From NCBI GenBank assembly GCA_019321725.1, contig CM033108.1, forward strand, positions 4,100,001-4,164,000: a stretch of DNA of 64,000 nucleotides, written 5' to 3'. Each line of letters opens with the position of its first letter. Position 1 is the stretch's first letter. Below are positions 23,838 through 35,452 of the stretch, one piece after another. Both the position numbers and the translations under genes were made by a program. Below the pieces are notes generated by a model, which worked only from the letters and a program-made list of their open reading frames with translations, ran no database searches and was not told the origin of the DNA. This DNA is from Paulownia fortunei (lineage: Eukaryota > Streptophyta > Magnoliopsida > Lamiales > Paulowniaceae).

Positions 23838-26800
23838 ATGCTGCGATTACGGGCCTTTCGTCCGACGAATGATAAGATCGTGAAGATTCAATTGCACCCG
23901 ACGCACCCGTGGCTTGTCACCGCCGATGCATCGGATCATGTCTCCGTTTGGAATTGGGAACACCGCCAGGTTTTATTTTATTTATAGTTTCATTTGTGTG
24001 TGTGTGTGAATTGTGCGGTGAAATGGTTGTAATTTTTGAATGTTTGGTGGTTTTTTCAGGTGATTTATGAGTTGAAAGCTGGGGGTGTAGATGAGAGGCG
24101 TTTGGTTGGTGCCAAATTGGAGAAGCTGGCCGAGGGTGAAACAGGTATCGTTGCCATCTTCTTAATTGATGTTGAGACCTTCAATGAGGAGGATGATACT
24201 TGATAAAGTTAAATAATTATCTGATGGTTGGTGATGGATTCATTTTCTCTGGATTGTTATTTATTGTCTGATTCTGATTAGGAAGTTAGAATATTTGAGT
24301 GTGAATGGTGGATATCTAGAGCTTGACATGATTAATTGAAATTTTAAGAAACGGGTCATTCATTTAGGTTGGAAATGGTTTGGACTATGATTGTGATTCC
24401 ATTTTTTGAAGGATGGGGCTTACTTGGTTATGATGGTGATAAGCTCTGTTTATGGGTTAATTCTGATGAACTTTTGCTGGGGACCTAGCAGTGAGGAAAA
24501 GACTATTTGTCTCCATATTAAATCTCTTTTTCTTGGAGATGGTGAAAAGACTGAGCTGTGGATGCTGGGCTTATTCGTTCCCTTTGTGCATTTGGCATAT
24601 ACAGTATTTAATTAACGAAATATAAGAGTGAATGTGTTAGGATGCCCATCTTTTTTGCATCAGCATTCACTCTAGGATAGACAAATATGTAATATAATTT
24701 TATTGCATAGAATATCTTTACTACTATGGGCATGTCATAGTTAATATGCAAAGATTGATGCTATCTGGAGTCATTACTCTTTCAGAGCTAATGAGTTAGA
24801 GTTCTCTTTTGCATTCTTACAGAATCTCACTGAGCTTTTCTCACTTAAATCTACTTTGGAAGATCATTTCTTTATGAGATGCATTTCCATTATGTATTAT
24901 CTGAAGTGATATTTCTGATGTTGTTAATTACTAACCATTGTTATGCACGTTAGAGACTAGAGGAAAGCCCACAGAAGCCATACGAGGTGGGAGGTATATT
25001 TCCATGCCTGCCTTGGAACACCTTTTTTCCCCCTAATTTATTTACTTCTGTTGCTTGTTTGTGAAACCTGAGCCTGATAATGTGGCACGTGGTTTCAAGT
25101 GTTAAACAGGTTAGCTTTTACGATGATGATGTACACTATTGGCAACTTTGGCGGAACCGATCTGCTGCAGCGGAAGCTCCGACAGCTGTCAACAATATCA
25201 CTTCAGCTTTCAGTTCCCCTGCCCCCTCAACAAAAGGACGCCATTTTCTTGTCATATGTTGTGAGAACAAAGCTATTTTTCTAGATTTGGTGACAATGCG
25301 TGGCCGAGATGTACCAAAGCAGGATTTGGACAACAGATCTCTTCTATGGCAAGTGTTGGACCTATCTACCTTTTGAGCGAATATTAATGCTTTGTCAATA
25401 TATGATGCTTTTTCCTGAGCTTACTTGAAGTATACTCTAAATTTACGAGTATATGAAATTGCATGATCCCATGAGTGAGAAGGCATGTATCTACTGTCTA
25501 TATGTGTGCTAGTGCGTGCTTGGGAGATCGAATTCTTATAAATTTGTCAGAAGACTGAGAAATATATAAGCTTGCACTGGTAAAAATGGAAGGACTTCTT
25601 TCACTATTTGAGCATTGGCTGCTGAATAAGTTCTTTGTTAAGTCGAAAAATAACCTCATGCAATTAATTGATATTATTGGTATCTGAACTGGACGTAGCT
25701 TCATGAATACTTTCTTGCTATTCACTTTTTAGATTTTGAGAGCTTTGAAATGGTACTTTGACCATAAATTATTTAGTGTGATTGTTAATTTCAAGGGAAC
25801 TAATCAGAACTATCAAGCTGATGTTGCAAGGTCAGCTCTGGATAGTATCGTATATCATCTGATCAAATCCTTGTTTTGTTTATCTTCGTTTACGGCATGT
25901 TTGAATTTAGAATTGACATGAAAAACTAATTGGTCTTTGGTGGAACCTTGTCCCTCGTGTATTTATACACGCGATCTGCCCTTATCTTTTATCATCGCAC
26001 TTGCTCATATCTGGAATTTAGTTACAAAAAGAAAATCAGTTGTCATTAAATGGACATTCCTCATGTGGTCCACCTCCAAAGTCATTCATGTGGTTTGACT
26101 GTACATATGCAATAGTAGGATCTAGTTTAAAATTTGCATTTTTTGGCTAAGATTATATTAATAATTACTGCCTGTAGGATGAAACAACTTATCTGAAATT
26201 GCTTACATAGTGCCCTGCCTCTGAGAATTTAGAAAGTCTTTTTTGTTAACCTTGTTATTGGTGGATGATGAAATCAATGAGTTTTTGGTTAGCCCTTTTC
26301 TTTTTTTTTTTTGGGTGTGGAGAAAATTCTGAAAGCCAGTTGCCTCTCAAGGAAGGATCAACCGTCCTGACCAAGTGAAATTATTTTCATGCAGTATGGA
26401 ATTCCTGTGTAGATCGGCTGCTAGTGATGGTCCTCTTGTGGCATTTGGTGGATCAGATGGTGTGATTAGAGTTCTTTCCATGCTAACTTGGAAGGTCTTC
26501 TAATTTATACTGTTCTCAGTCTATAATTTTACTCGTGAATTTACACCTGCAATCTCAACTGAAAACGATGAATGAACACTAACATTTTATGAGACGTTTA
26601 TTGGCTGCAGCTTGCTAGAAGATATACAGGAGGTCATAAGGGATCCATTTCTTGTTTGATGACTTTCATGGCCTCTTCTGGCGAGGTAGTTCCTGAGTTG
26701 TAAATTAGTGAAGTTTTTCTTTTGAAGCGTGAACATTTGCTTGGCGTCAGTGTATTGATCACAATCTGGTTTCATCCTCTAGTGTTTTTCAGACATGGTA

Positions 26801-29800
26801 ATGTTAATTGAATGGGTAAACTTGACCTGATTAGTTGGCTTTGTGAGTTTTTAATGTGTACATGTGCAGGCATGGCAAGTTGGGTGTGTTGAGAAGATGA
26901 GATAGATTCCAATCTCGCATGGCATGAGCGTAACACGGTTGTGATCAGGCAAATGCTTGAAGTCAAATCTAGGAATAGTTGACTTGGAGGGATTTATGTG
27001 GAGCCTGTAGCGTAGTACTGTTTGAAATGTTTTAGAAGGAAAGAGTCTCTCCTGGGGTCTTTTTTATAGGGGCACCATGTAGCATCTGAAGATTTCATTG
27101 GCCTAAAAAATTGGCATTTTGCCAATTGATACAAGATAAGTAGTGCTCCATCGACAGAAAGGCGAGGGTTTATTGTGTTTCGGTTTGCTGCAGGACTCTT
27201 CATACATTCCATTTCTTAGTGTAAAATGATAAAGGAAGGCGTGGGTTTCCTCTTTTAGGAAGATTCTAGAGTATAGAGTGAGAAAAATATTTTGAAAGGC
27301 TTTACATGAGATGCCAAAAATTGGTTTGCCATCTGTCTTGAGGGGACTCTATTTTGGTATCTTTCTTCCAAACCTCTTATTACAGAAATATGTTATTGAG
27401 AGTTGAAAATGGGATATAAAGTACATAATTGCCGAAAGTCGCGGTAATGACTTAATGTTTTGCTCTCCTAGTTCTTATTGTATTATATAATTGTCATCAG
27501 CATATTTGGTTTTGTAATTTCATGTGATAAATTAAGGTTTTTCATTGTGATCCTATTGGCAACCATGAATTTGTTCTCCAGGCATTGTAGTTGAGGCTCA
27601 AAGTTCGTTTCATCTTTTTTAGTTTTCCTATTTAATTTTTTGAAAAAAATAAAATCTTTGTCACAACTCTGTGTAAAAATTGAGACGCTGATGATGAGGA
27701 ATCATCTAATTCACAAGGATAAGAGTAGAAATTGTAAAAGGGCATAATTTCTTTGGCTAAAATTTGTTTGAAATTATAAATATTACTCAGAGAAATTATT
27801 TCTTTGGCTAATTTGTTGAAATGGATCAGTTTGAAATAATGTTGTGTGATTCAGGGATCTGATGGATCCCACTATTATGCTTATAATGTGAGTTTGGTTG
27901 GCAACTAAATACTAGTTCGAGTTCCCGCCTATGGATGTCTGGCGAAGAAAATCTCATATGTCAGTTGACTAGTTGCAATTTTTACTTGATTGTTAGTGAT
28001 TGCAAAATGACACATCACATGGAGTTTAAATTGTAGACAACTTAATTAAGCCCAAGCAATATGCTTCTTGCACACAAGCATGAATATTTGTTATTGCGGT
28101 TTGTCCCAAAATGCAATCATGAGAACGTAATGAAGGATCTGTGTTATTGTTGTTTGTCCCAGTTCCATATGATTCAACTTTGTTCAGCCTTGTTAAATCT
28201 TTTTTAACTTAGATCATCTACTGACAAGCAAAGTAACATTTATACTCGTTTCTTGAAACCAAATGCGGTGAAATTTCCATGCCTTAAGCTGCTTTTCTAT
28301 CTATCTAGCAAATTATGCATGTATATTTCTGTCATTTTTTGTTAAATTTTGATCACTCATTAACCTTCTTTTGTTGATGTGCATAATTAGGCCCTTTTGG
28401 TTTCTGGTGGTAGTGATGGCTTGCTTGTGCTTTGGAATGCAGACTATGGTCAAGATTCACGTGAACTTGTTCCTAAGTTGAGCTTAAAAGTAATTATCTA
28501 CATATTTACTCAGTATTCTTGTTTCTAGGATATTTTTTATTCTCTAATTTTTATTTTGGTGCGCCCAGCATCTGTGAAGATAACAGCAGTTTCCTGCTTA
28601 ACTGCTTTGCAGATTTTGATGATTGAGTCTAAAAGCCTTTGATTTTCTTATGATACTTGTAGGCACATGATGGCGGGGTTGTTGCTGTTGAGCTTTCTCG
28701 TGTGGTTGGTGCTGCACCACAACTCATTACAATTGGTGCAGACAAGACTTTAGCTATCTGGGACACAATATCATTTAAGGTTCTCATTGATTTTGCAATT
28801 TGCTGCATTTGTTAAGATAAGAAATCAATATTGGATCTTTTCCCCACTTTTCTAACCCCACTTTCATTATAGGAATTGCGTCGAATAAAGCCTGTTTCAA
28901 AATTGGCTTGCCATAGTGTGGCATCTTGGTGCCATCCTCGAGCTCCAAATCTTGACATCCTGACATGCGTTAAAGATTCCCATATATGGTATGTATACTA
29001 TTTGTCCAAGGCAGTTTCACATTGTAAGTTATATGTATTACCATTTAGTTTGTCATATCTATCTTGCAATTGAGTAGTGAGATATTTTTAAATCAATGAC
29101 ACAAATGCTGATGCTTCATGCTATTCACAAATGCATCTTTATTGTTATTTAGAGGGGAATTTTGATTATCCATCAAATCTTTGACAGGGCTATTGAGCAT
29201 CCCACTTATTCAGCTCTGACAAGGCCATTATGTGAACTGTCATCATTAGTCCCACCGCAGTTGCTTTCATCTCACAAGAAGCTTAGGGTATGATTTTAAT
29301 AATTTTATCAGTGAGTTTATTTCTAGGATAATGGATTCATATTGAGCTTATAGTTCATATTTCTTTCATAGGTGTATTCCATGGTTGCACATCCTCTACA
29401 ACCCCATCTTGTTACAACTGGGACCAACATGGGTGTCCTTGTCTGTGAATTTGATGCCAAATCACTCCCACCTGTAGCTCCATTGCCAACAACACCAGGA
29501 AGCCGAGAACATGCTGCTGTCTACGTTGTTGAAAGGGAATTGAAACTGCTACAATTTCAATTGTCTAACACTGCAAATCCAGCTCTTGGAAGCAATGGCT
29601 CCTTGAACGACGTGGGAAGAGTCAGGGGAGACACTCCAGAACAGCTACATGTGAAGCAAGTTAAAAAGCATATTAGCACTCCTGTTCCACATGATTCATA
29701 CTCGGTTCTTTCTGTGAGCAGTTCGGGAAAGTAAGTGGCCTCTTTAGTTCATTACTTAGTAATTGGGTCACAGCTCAAGTGTTAATCTTCCAGAGATATT

Positions 29801-32800
29801 GCAATGGCAACATTGTGCCATGAATCTCCCACTAGAATCTTACGTTCTTGGATATTATGAATTTTGTTGACTGTGTTTGTTCTCGTCTTTTTTCATATAT
29901 TTATATATTCTATTGTGATGTTAATATGTTCACTTTTGCTTTGTCATTTTTGCAGGTTCCTTGCCATTGTGTGGCCTGATATTCCCTATTTCTCAGTTTA
30001 TAAGGTCAGTGACTGGTCGATTGTTGATTCAGGTAGTGCAAGGCTCTTGGCTTGGGACACTTGCAGAGACCGGTTTGCGTTGCTGGAGTCTGCATTACCT
30101 CCCAGAATGCCTATAATCCCCAAAGGAAGCTCATCAAGAAAAGCGAAGGAAGCTGCAGCTGCTGCTGCACAAGCTGCAGCTGCAGCTGCAGCAGCGTCCG
30201 CGGCTTCATCTGCAAGTGTTCAAGTTCGCATATTGCTGGATGATGGAACATCAAACATATTGATGAGGTCAGTTGGTAGCCGCAGCGAACCAGTCACTGG
30301 TTTGCATGGGGGAGCGCTACTTGGTGTTGCCTATCGGACATCTCGAAGAATAAGCCCTGTCGCTGCCACAGCTATTTCTACAATTCAGTCTATGCCTTTG
30401 TCAGGATTTGGAAGTAGTTCCAATTCTTCTTTCAGTACCATGGATGTTGGATATTCTTCACAAAAATCTTCTTCTGAAGCAGCACCTCCGAACTTTCAGT
30501 TATACAGCTGGGAAACTTTTCAACCGGTGGGAGGTCTTCTTCCTCAGCCAGAATGGACAGTATGGGACCAAACTGTTGAATATTGTGCTTTCGCCTATCA
30601 ACAATATATTGTCATATCTTCCTTGCGTCCTCAGTTTCGATACCTAGGAGATGTGGCAATTCCTTATGCCACTGGAGGTGTTTGGCACCGAAGGCAATTG
30701 TTTGTTGCTACCCCAACCACCATTGAGTGTGTCTTTGTGGATGCTGGTATTGCACCTATTGATATAGAAACTAAAAGAAGGAAAGAAGAGATGCGGCTGA
30801 AAGAGGCACAGTCAAGAGTTGTTGCAGAACATGGAGAATTGGCGTTAATAACAGTTGATAGTCAACAAACAGCCTCACAAGAGAGGATAACATTGAGACC
30901 CCCTATGTTACAGGTTGTCAGATTAGCTTCTTTTCAGCATGCTCCCTCCATACCTCCTTTCTTAACATTGCCTAAACAATCTAAAGTTGACGGTAATGAT
31001 TCAGCGATACCAAAAGAGATGGAGGAAAGGAAAGTTAATGAAGTTGCTGTGGGTGGTGGTGGGGTTGCGGTTGCTGTTACTAGATTTCCAGCAGAACAAA
31101 AACGACCTGTTGGACCTCTTGTTGTTGCAGGCGTAAGAGACGGTGTTCTCTGGCTAATTGATAGGTACATGTCTGCTCATGCAATTTCACTTAGCCATCC
31201 TGGTATCCGTTGTCGATGTCTTGCAGCATATGGAGATGCCGTTAGTGCAGTAAAATGGGCAAGTAGGCTTGGTAGAGAACATCATGATGATTTAGCTCAA
31301 TTTATGCTTGGGATGGGTTATGCCACTGAAGCACTTCACTTGCCTGGTATATCCAAGAGGTTGGAATTTGATCTAGCAATGCAGAGCACTGATTTGAAAA
31401 GAGCCCTTCAATGCCTTCTAACAATGAGCAACAGCAGGGATATAGGACAAGAAGCTCTGGGTTTGAACTTGAATGACATTATGAATTTGTCTTCGAAGAA
31501 GGAAAATGTTGTGGATGCTGTTCAAGGAGTAGTTAAGTTTGCCAAGGAGTTCCTCGAACTTATTGATGCTGCAGATGCTACTGGACAAGCTGACATTGCT
31601 CGCGAAGCTCTTAAGAGATTAGCTGCTGCAGGTTCTGTGAAAGGAGCTCTACAAGGGCATGAGTTAAGAGGGCTTGCTTTACGCTTCGCAAATCATGGGG
31701 AGTTGACACGGCTCAGCGTATGTACCTGTGATTCTTCTAGGCTATCGTACCATTTCTTATATGCGCAACAAATTTTAACCCCTATATCTTTCAGCGAATT
31801 TGTCTGTTTGGTGTTATACTTAACTGCAGGAAAATATACAAGTTCACATTAGTATTCAGCTTAACTGAAATGAATTGGTTAGATATATAAAATCCTATTC
31901 CAATATTCAGCTGCGATTTTATTTGTTCCTGTAAAAACCTGAGTATGCCATCCTGTCTTTGCTTATGAGTAGGTCACTAGTGTTCTTGGTACATTTAATT
32001 TTCTGCCTACTGTTGTTAAATCTTGTTAGTGCTATTAGCTGTGTTAACTTGATATGCCTCATCACCTTAAAAGATGATCATTGGTGAACCTATGATCTTG
32101 TCTCATTTGTATTATACTGGCAGTAAAATTGCCATCTCAGATGTGATCTGTCATGAATGTGGCCTTTCTCACATACACTCTTGCTCTCATTATTTTGGTG
32201 CTGACCTTATGTTGAACTTACTGAAACACTTTGTGCCATTACCAACATACTTTGTGTTTTTCTGTGCTGTCACTCTGAAATCCATCTTGTAATTTCATAC
32301 ATAAGTGAATCATTCAATACTTGCCATGCATCTATGGACTCTAAGTTGTATTTCTTTAAGTAACATGATAACTTGTAATTAACTGATCCTGAATCTGAAA
32401 AAATTGTTACACCCCGTTGCTTTACCATTTTTGGATTTCGGTTATTGCTTTAGTACATTACTTTATCGTATATATTATACTTTACAAGTGCACTTATTAT
32501 TTATAATTCCATGGTTGGTAACAGGAGCACCAATGAATTGTTATGTGATATTATTTATTCACTTAATTTTCTGACGCTGATTACGTGTCTGTGCTTTTTG
32601 ATGCTCACTGTTTGTTCTATATTTGAATCATCTTTCCTTTTGGTGCATACCTGGTACATGCCTAGGCAGAAATGTCTTCCTTCTTTTGAAAGTGAATTGG
32701 ATTTATATGGATGAAATTTTTAGGTGAAAAGTCTGCTGTCGCTTAACATAATCTACAAAAGCAAAAAGATGAAAGAAGGAAAAGAAAGTGGGCCGTCCAC

Positions 32801-35452
32801 CTTACCCCTCCTCTTCAAAGCTTGCCTCCACTCCTTTTGTCCTTCCGCCACACTCACTATCATGGACTTCCGCCACAGTGCCACCTTAAAGGTCATAGAT
32901 TGCAGTAGCGGCATTACCTACCTAACCTTCAAAACTGCTAGCTTTAAGTAGTGGAAGATGTAAAGGAAAGGTGGAAGGAATCAGAAGACCAGAATTTATA
33001 ATCAGTTCCCCCTGACTGCCACAACCGGCACAGTGCTACAGACCTACAAATAGTGGCTACTATCAATAAACATAGGAGTAATTGAAGAGTTTATAAACCA
33101 GTGGAAAACCGAACAAAAATATTCAAGGAAAATTATATTTTAGATTTTGGAAGATTCATCATTTCCATTCCCATTATTCCAGCGACTAAGCCTCAAGGTT
33201 ACTCTACAACCAAGCCAGAACTCAATTGACTCCACTCGCACATTTAGCCTTAGTGATGACCATAGCTGCTGGCCTCGAACTCAAAAGAACCACCTGCTAG
33301 CCCTTTAATCCAGAACAAGTAAATAAAGGACCATTGTAATCAATTTGAGTGCTGAAAATGTTATGCATGATCTTTTCCAGGCCATGATAACTGATACAAA
33401 CTTAAGGAAGATAGAAAATTTCAATTCCATTGATTTGGCCATTCTATGTCCTGTTTTGATGGGTGGATGGTGTTGGTTTGGCAGGTTTGCACTTGGCGTG
33501 TGCTGGGAGCTGGGGAATGGGGAATGGGGTGGCTGGGGTTGAGAAGGGAGTTTGTAACATTGGTAACAAGAATGGGAAAGCATATAGTTTAACATGTTAA
33601 TAGTGTTTAGGGTAATGTTGGAAGAGAATGTACAGAAAGGTGTTTAATTTTGTAAAGCAGCTACTATCTTGAAAAACTCAGGAAAGTAATGAGCCTATTC
33701 AGTTCAAAATGGAGCATTTGTCACACTCATGATCAATCACTTCCTGAGATTTGAATATCTATTATTGCTGTTTTTATAATTTGGTTTTGAAAAAGCATAC
33801 TTATTTCTACTTGCTGTACATTTCAGGGAAACAATGAATGGAATTCTTTATTAATCATGTCAATTCTTTCATCCGAGTTCCATTTTTAACTAACTCTGGA
33901 CTATATGATTGTTTTGGTAGGGTTTTTTATTGGTATACGTGTTTAGGCAGAAGGCCATTACTAGAACTACTTCCATTTCTGGGTTAGATGCTATATATCG
34001 CAATAGCCATCATATAATCCATCTGGTCTTGAAATAAATGAGTAATAGTACTCGAGGGACTAATAGTTGTTAAGATGATGCAGAGACAAAATGCCTTTAA
34101 ACCTTTTTTGTATATGGCCTTTCTAGGCAAGTCTAGGCATGCTGCCAAAACAGTGGCTCTTATCTCTCAAAATCTAGTAAATATGTTTTTATGGTGTCTC
34201 ACCTCACCCTAATACTAGCATGTTTTACCTTATGAGAATGTTACTCGTTTTCTTGTTGACTCAAATGAATGTTCTTGAGCTAGTTAAGGGTTCAGTCAAA
34301 TCCCTTTGATTTATGCTCTGATATAAATTATGGTTAACTTATGCTAGAACAAAGCTTAAATTGCAGTTGCACTGATAATTATCATGTCTGTCAATATGTG
34401 TTCTCTATTTCGATGATTCTAGTATTTAATGATTGCAAACTTTCTGTTTGGAATATTTTATTTGCTGTTTTGTTTTTAAATGGCTCTCTACTTTTGCCAC
34501 TTTTGCAGAATTTGGTGAACAATTTGATATCAGTTGGTTCGGGAAGAGAAGCTGCTTTTGGAGCTGCTCTTTTGGGAGACAATGTCCTCATGGAGAAGGC
34601 TTGGCAGGACACGGGGATGCTTGCTGAGGCTGTCCTCCATGCTCATGTATGATTTGCGTAGCTTATATGATTTGATGCTGAGTTTAGTGTTTGCGTAGCT
34701 TATATGATTTGATGCTGAATTAAGTGTATAACCCAACTTCATTGTTTTCTTCAGGCTCATGGTCGACCTACGTTGAGGAGCTTGGTTCAGGCATGGAATA
34801 AGACACTGCAAAAAGAGATGGAGCACACTCCATCCACCAAAATGGATGCTGCAGCTGCATTTTTGGCTTCCCTTGAGGAGTCCAAGATCACAAGCCTGCA
34901 AGATGCAGCAAAGAAGCCTCCAATTGAAATTCTGCCACCCGGAATGGCATCTTTATATGGTCCTAATCCTGTGCAGTCTGGTAAAAAGCCTGCTTCTGCC
35001 CTGCCGAGTTCACAGCAACAAGCTAGCAAACCATTGCTATTGGAAGGGTCTACAGCCACACCCCAAAGCACATCCACTTCAGAGTCCAGTGCTCTGCCCT
35101 CTACTGAATCAGGTGCTCCACAGAATTCCGTTGCAGGGGCTCTTGTCACCCCACCTACATCTGAACCAGCTACTACTATTTCAGAGTCAGGCACTCCATC
35201 ACAATCCCAGTCAGATTCTTCTGTTCCCCAATCACTGAGTCTAGTGACCAGGGTCCTCAATCAAATGATAAAACTGTAGAAAGCCAGGAACAGCCATCAT
35301 CAACACCAAGTGTTTCAGAGCCTACTGGAACCAAGGGAAGTGTCCCACCAGCATCCAAAAATAGTACAGTTGCCCCAGATGCTGGTCCCCAACAATCAAA
35401 TAACCAAGAGACAGGAGTCCGTGCTGAACTCCCAATGATCGACTTTACCTAA
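23838..35452 (+). CDS. TWD40-2: TPLATE complex subunit TWD40-2 (WD40 / alpha-solenoid protein)
   Basis: Fourteen exons: 23838-23969, 24060-24144, 24954-24993, 25100-25348, 26395-26494, 26611-26685, 28391-28489, 28663-28779, 28873-28988, 29188-29287, 29372-29730, 29956-31717, 34509-34646, 34755-35452. The product is about 1356 residues once one apparent missing base in the last exon is allowed for. WD40 repeats fill about 1-370 (HPTHPWLVTADASDHVSVWNW, quoted only as HPWLVTADASDHVSVWNW; later GSDGLLVLW and GADKTLAIWD). An Ala-rich stretch lies at about 555-580, a second beta-propeller-like part and an alpha-solenoid follow (AYGDAVSAVKWASRLGREHH), then a Ser/Thr/Pro-rich tail ending ELPMIDFT. 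TWD40-2 belongs to the plant octameric TPLATE adaptor, which acts in clathrin-mediated endocytosis at the plasma membrane. Intron 4 uses a GC donor. Confidence 0.95.
26686..28390 (+). other. Large intron 6 of TWD40-2
   Basis: This 1.7 kb intron lies between two WD40 exons. I see no coding exon, transposon ends or RNA gene in it. Its short open frames lie in T-rich intron sequence on either strand and have no family features. Confidence 0.7.
30149..30215 (+). repeat. Ala codon run (GCN) inside TWD40-2
   Basis: A CAG/CTG-rich run encodes an Ala-rich segment broken by Gln and Ser, between the N-terminal propeller region and the following domain. Mixed GCA/GCT/GCG codons argue for selection on the protein rather than simple slippage. 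Confidence 0.8.
31718..34508 (+). other. Large intron 12 of TWD40-2
   Basis: This 2.8 kb intron lies between in-phase exons 12 and 13. It contains a G-quadruplex motif at 33512-33538 and no recognisable gene. GC content rises at about 32780-33550, which may be an old insertion, but I found no terminal repeats. Confidence 0.7.
33512..33538 (+). other. G-quadruplex motif in TWD40-2 intron 12
   Basis: Four GGGG runs are separated by AAT, AAT and TGGCT on the transcribed-sense strand. This fits a stable G4 pattern for both DNA and the pre-mRNA. Confidence 0.75.
34653..34727. repeat. ~37 bp tandem duplication in TWD40-2 intron 13
   Basis: Two nearly identical head-to-tail copies share TTGCGTAGCTTATATGATTT and GATGCTGA. 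They make up most of the short intron between exons 13 and 14, starting six bases after the donor GT. Confidence 0.92.

Noticed and set aside
27680..27730. Possible box C/D snoRNA in TWD40-2 intron 6 (GATGATGAGG near 27690)
   Set aside because: There is no matching box D and terminal stem at the right distance.
32780..33550. GC-richer patch in TWD40-2 intron 12 as a possible gene or transposon
   Set aside because: I found no start, splice pattern, domain or terminal repeats to support either.
34787..35260. 157-codon antisense frame in the last TWD40-2 exon
   Set aside because: It is the shadow of the Ser/Thr/Pro-rich tail; no domain or separate promoter is visible.
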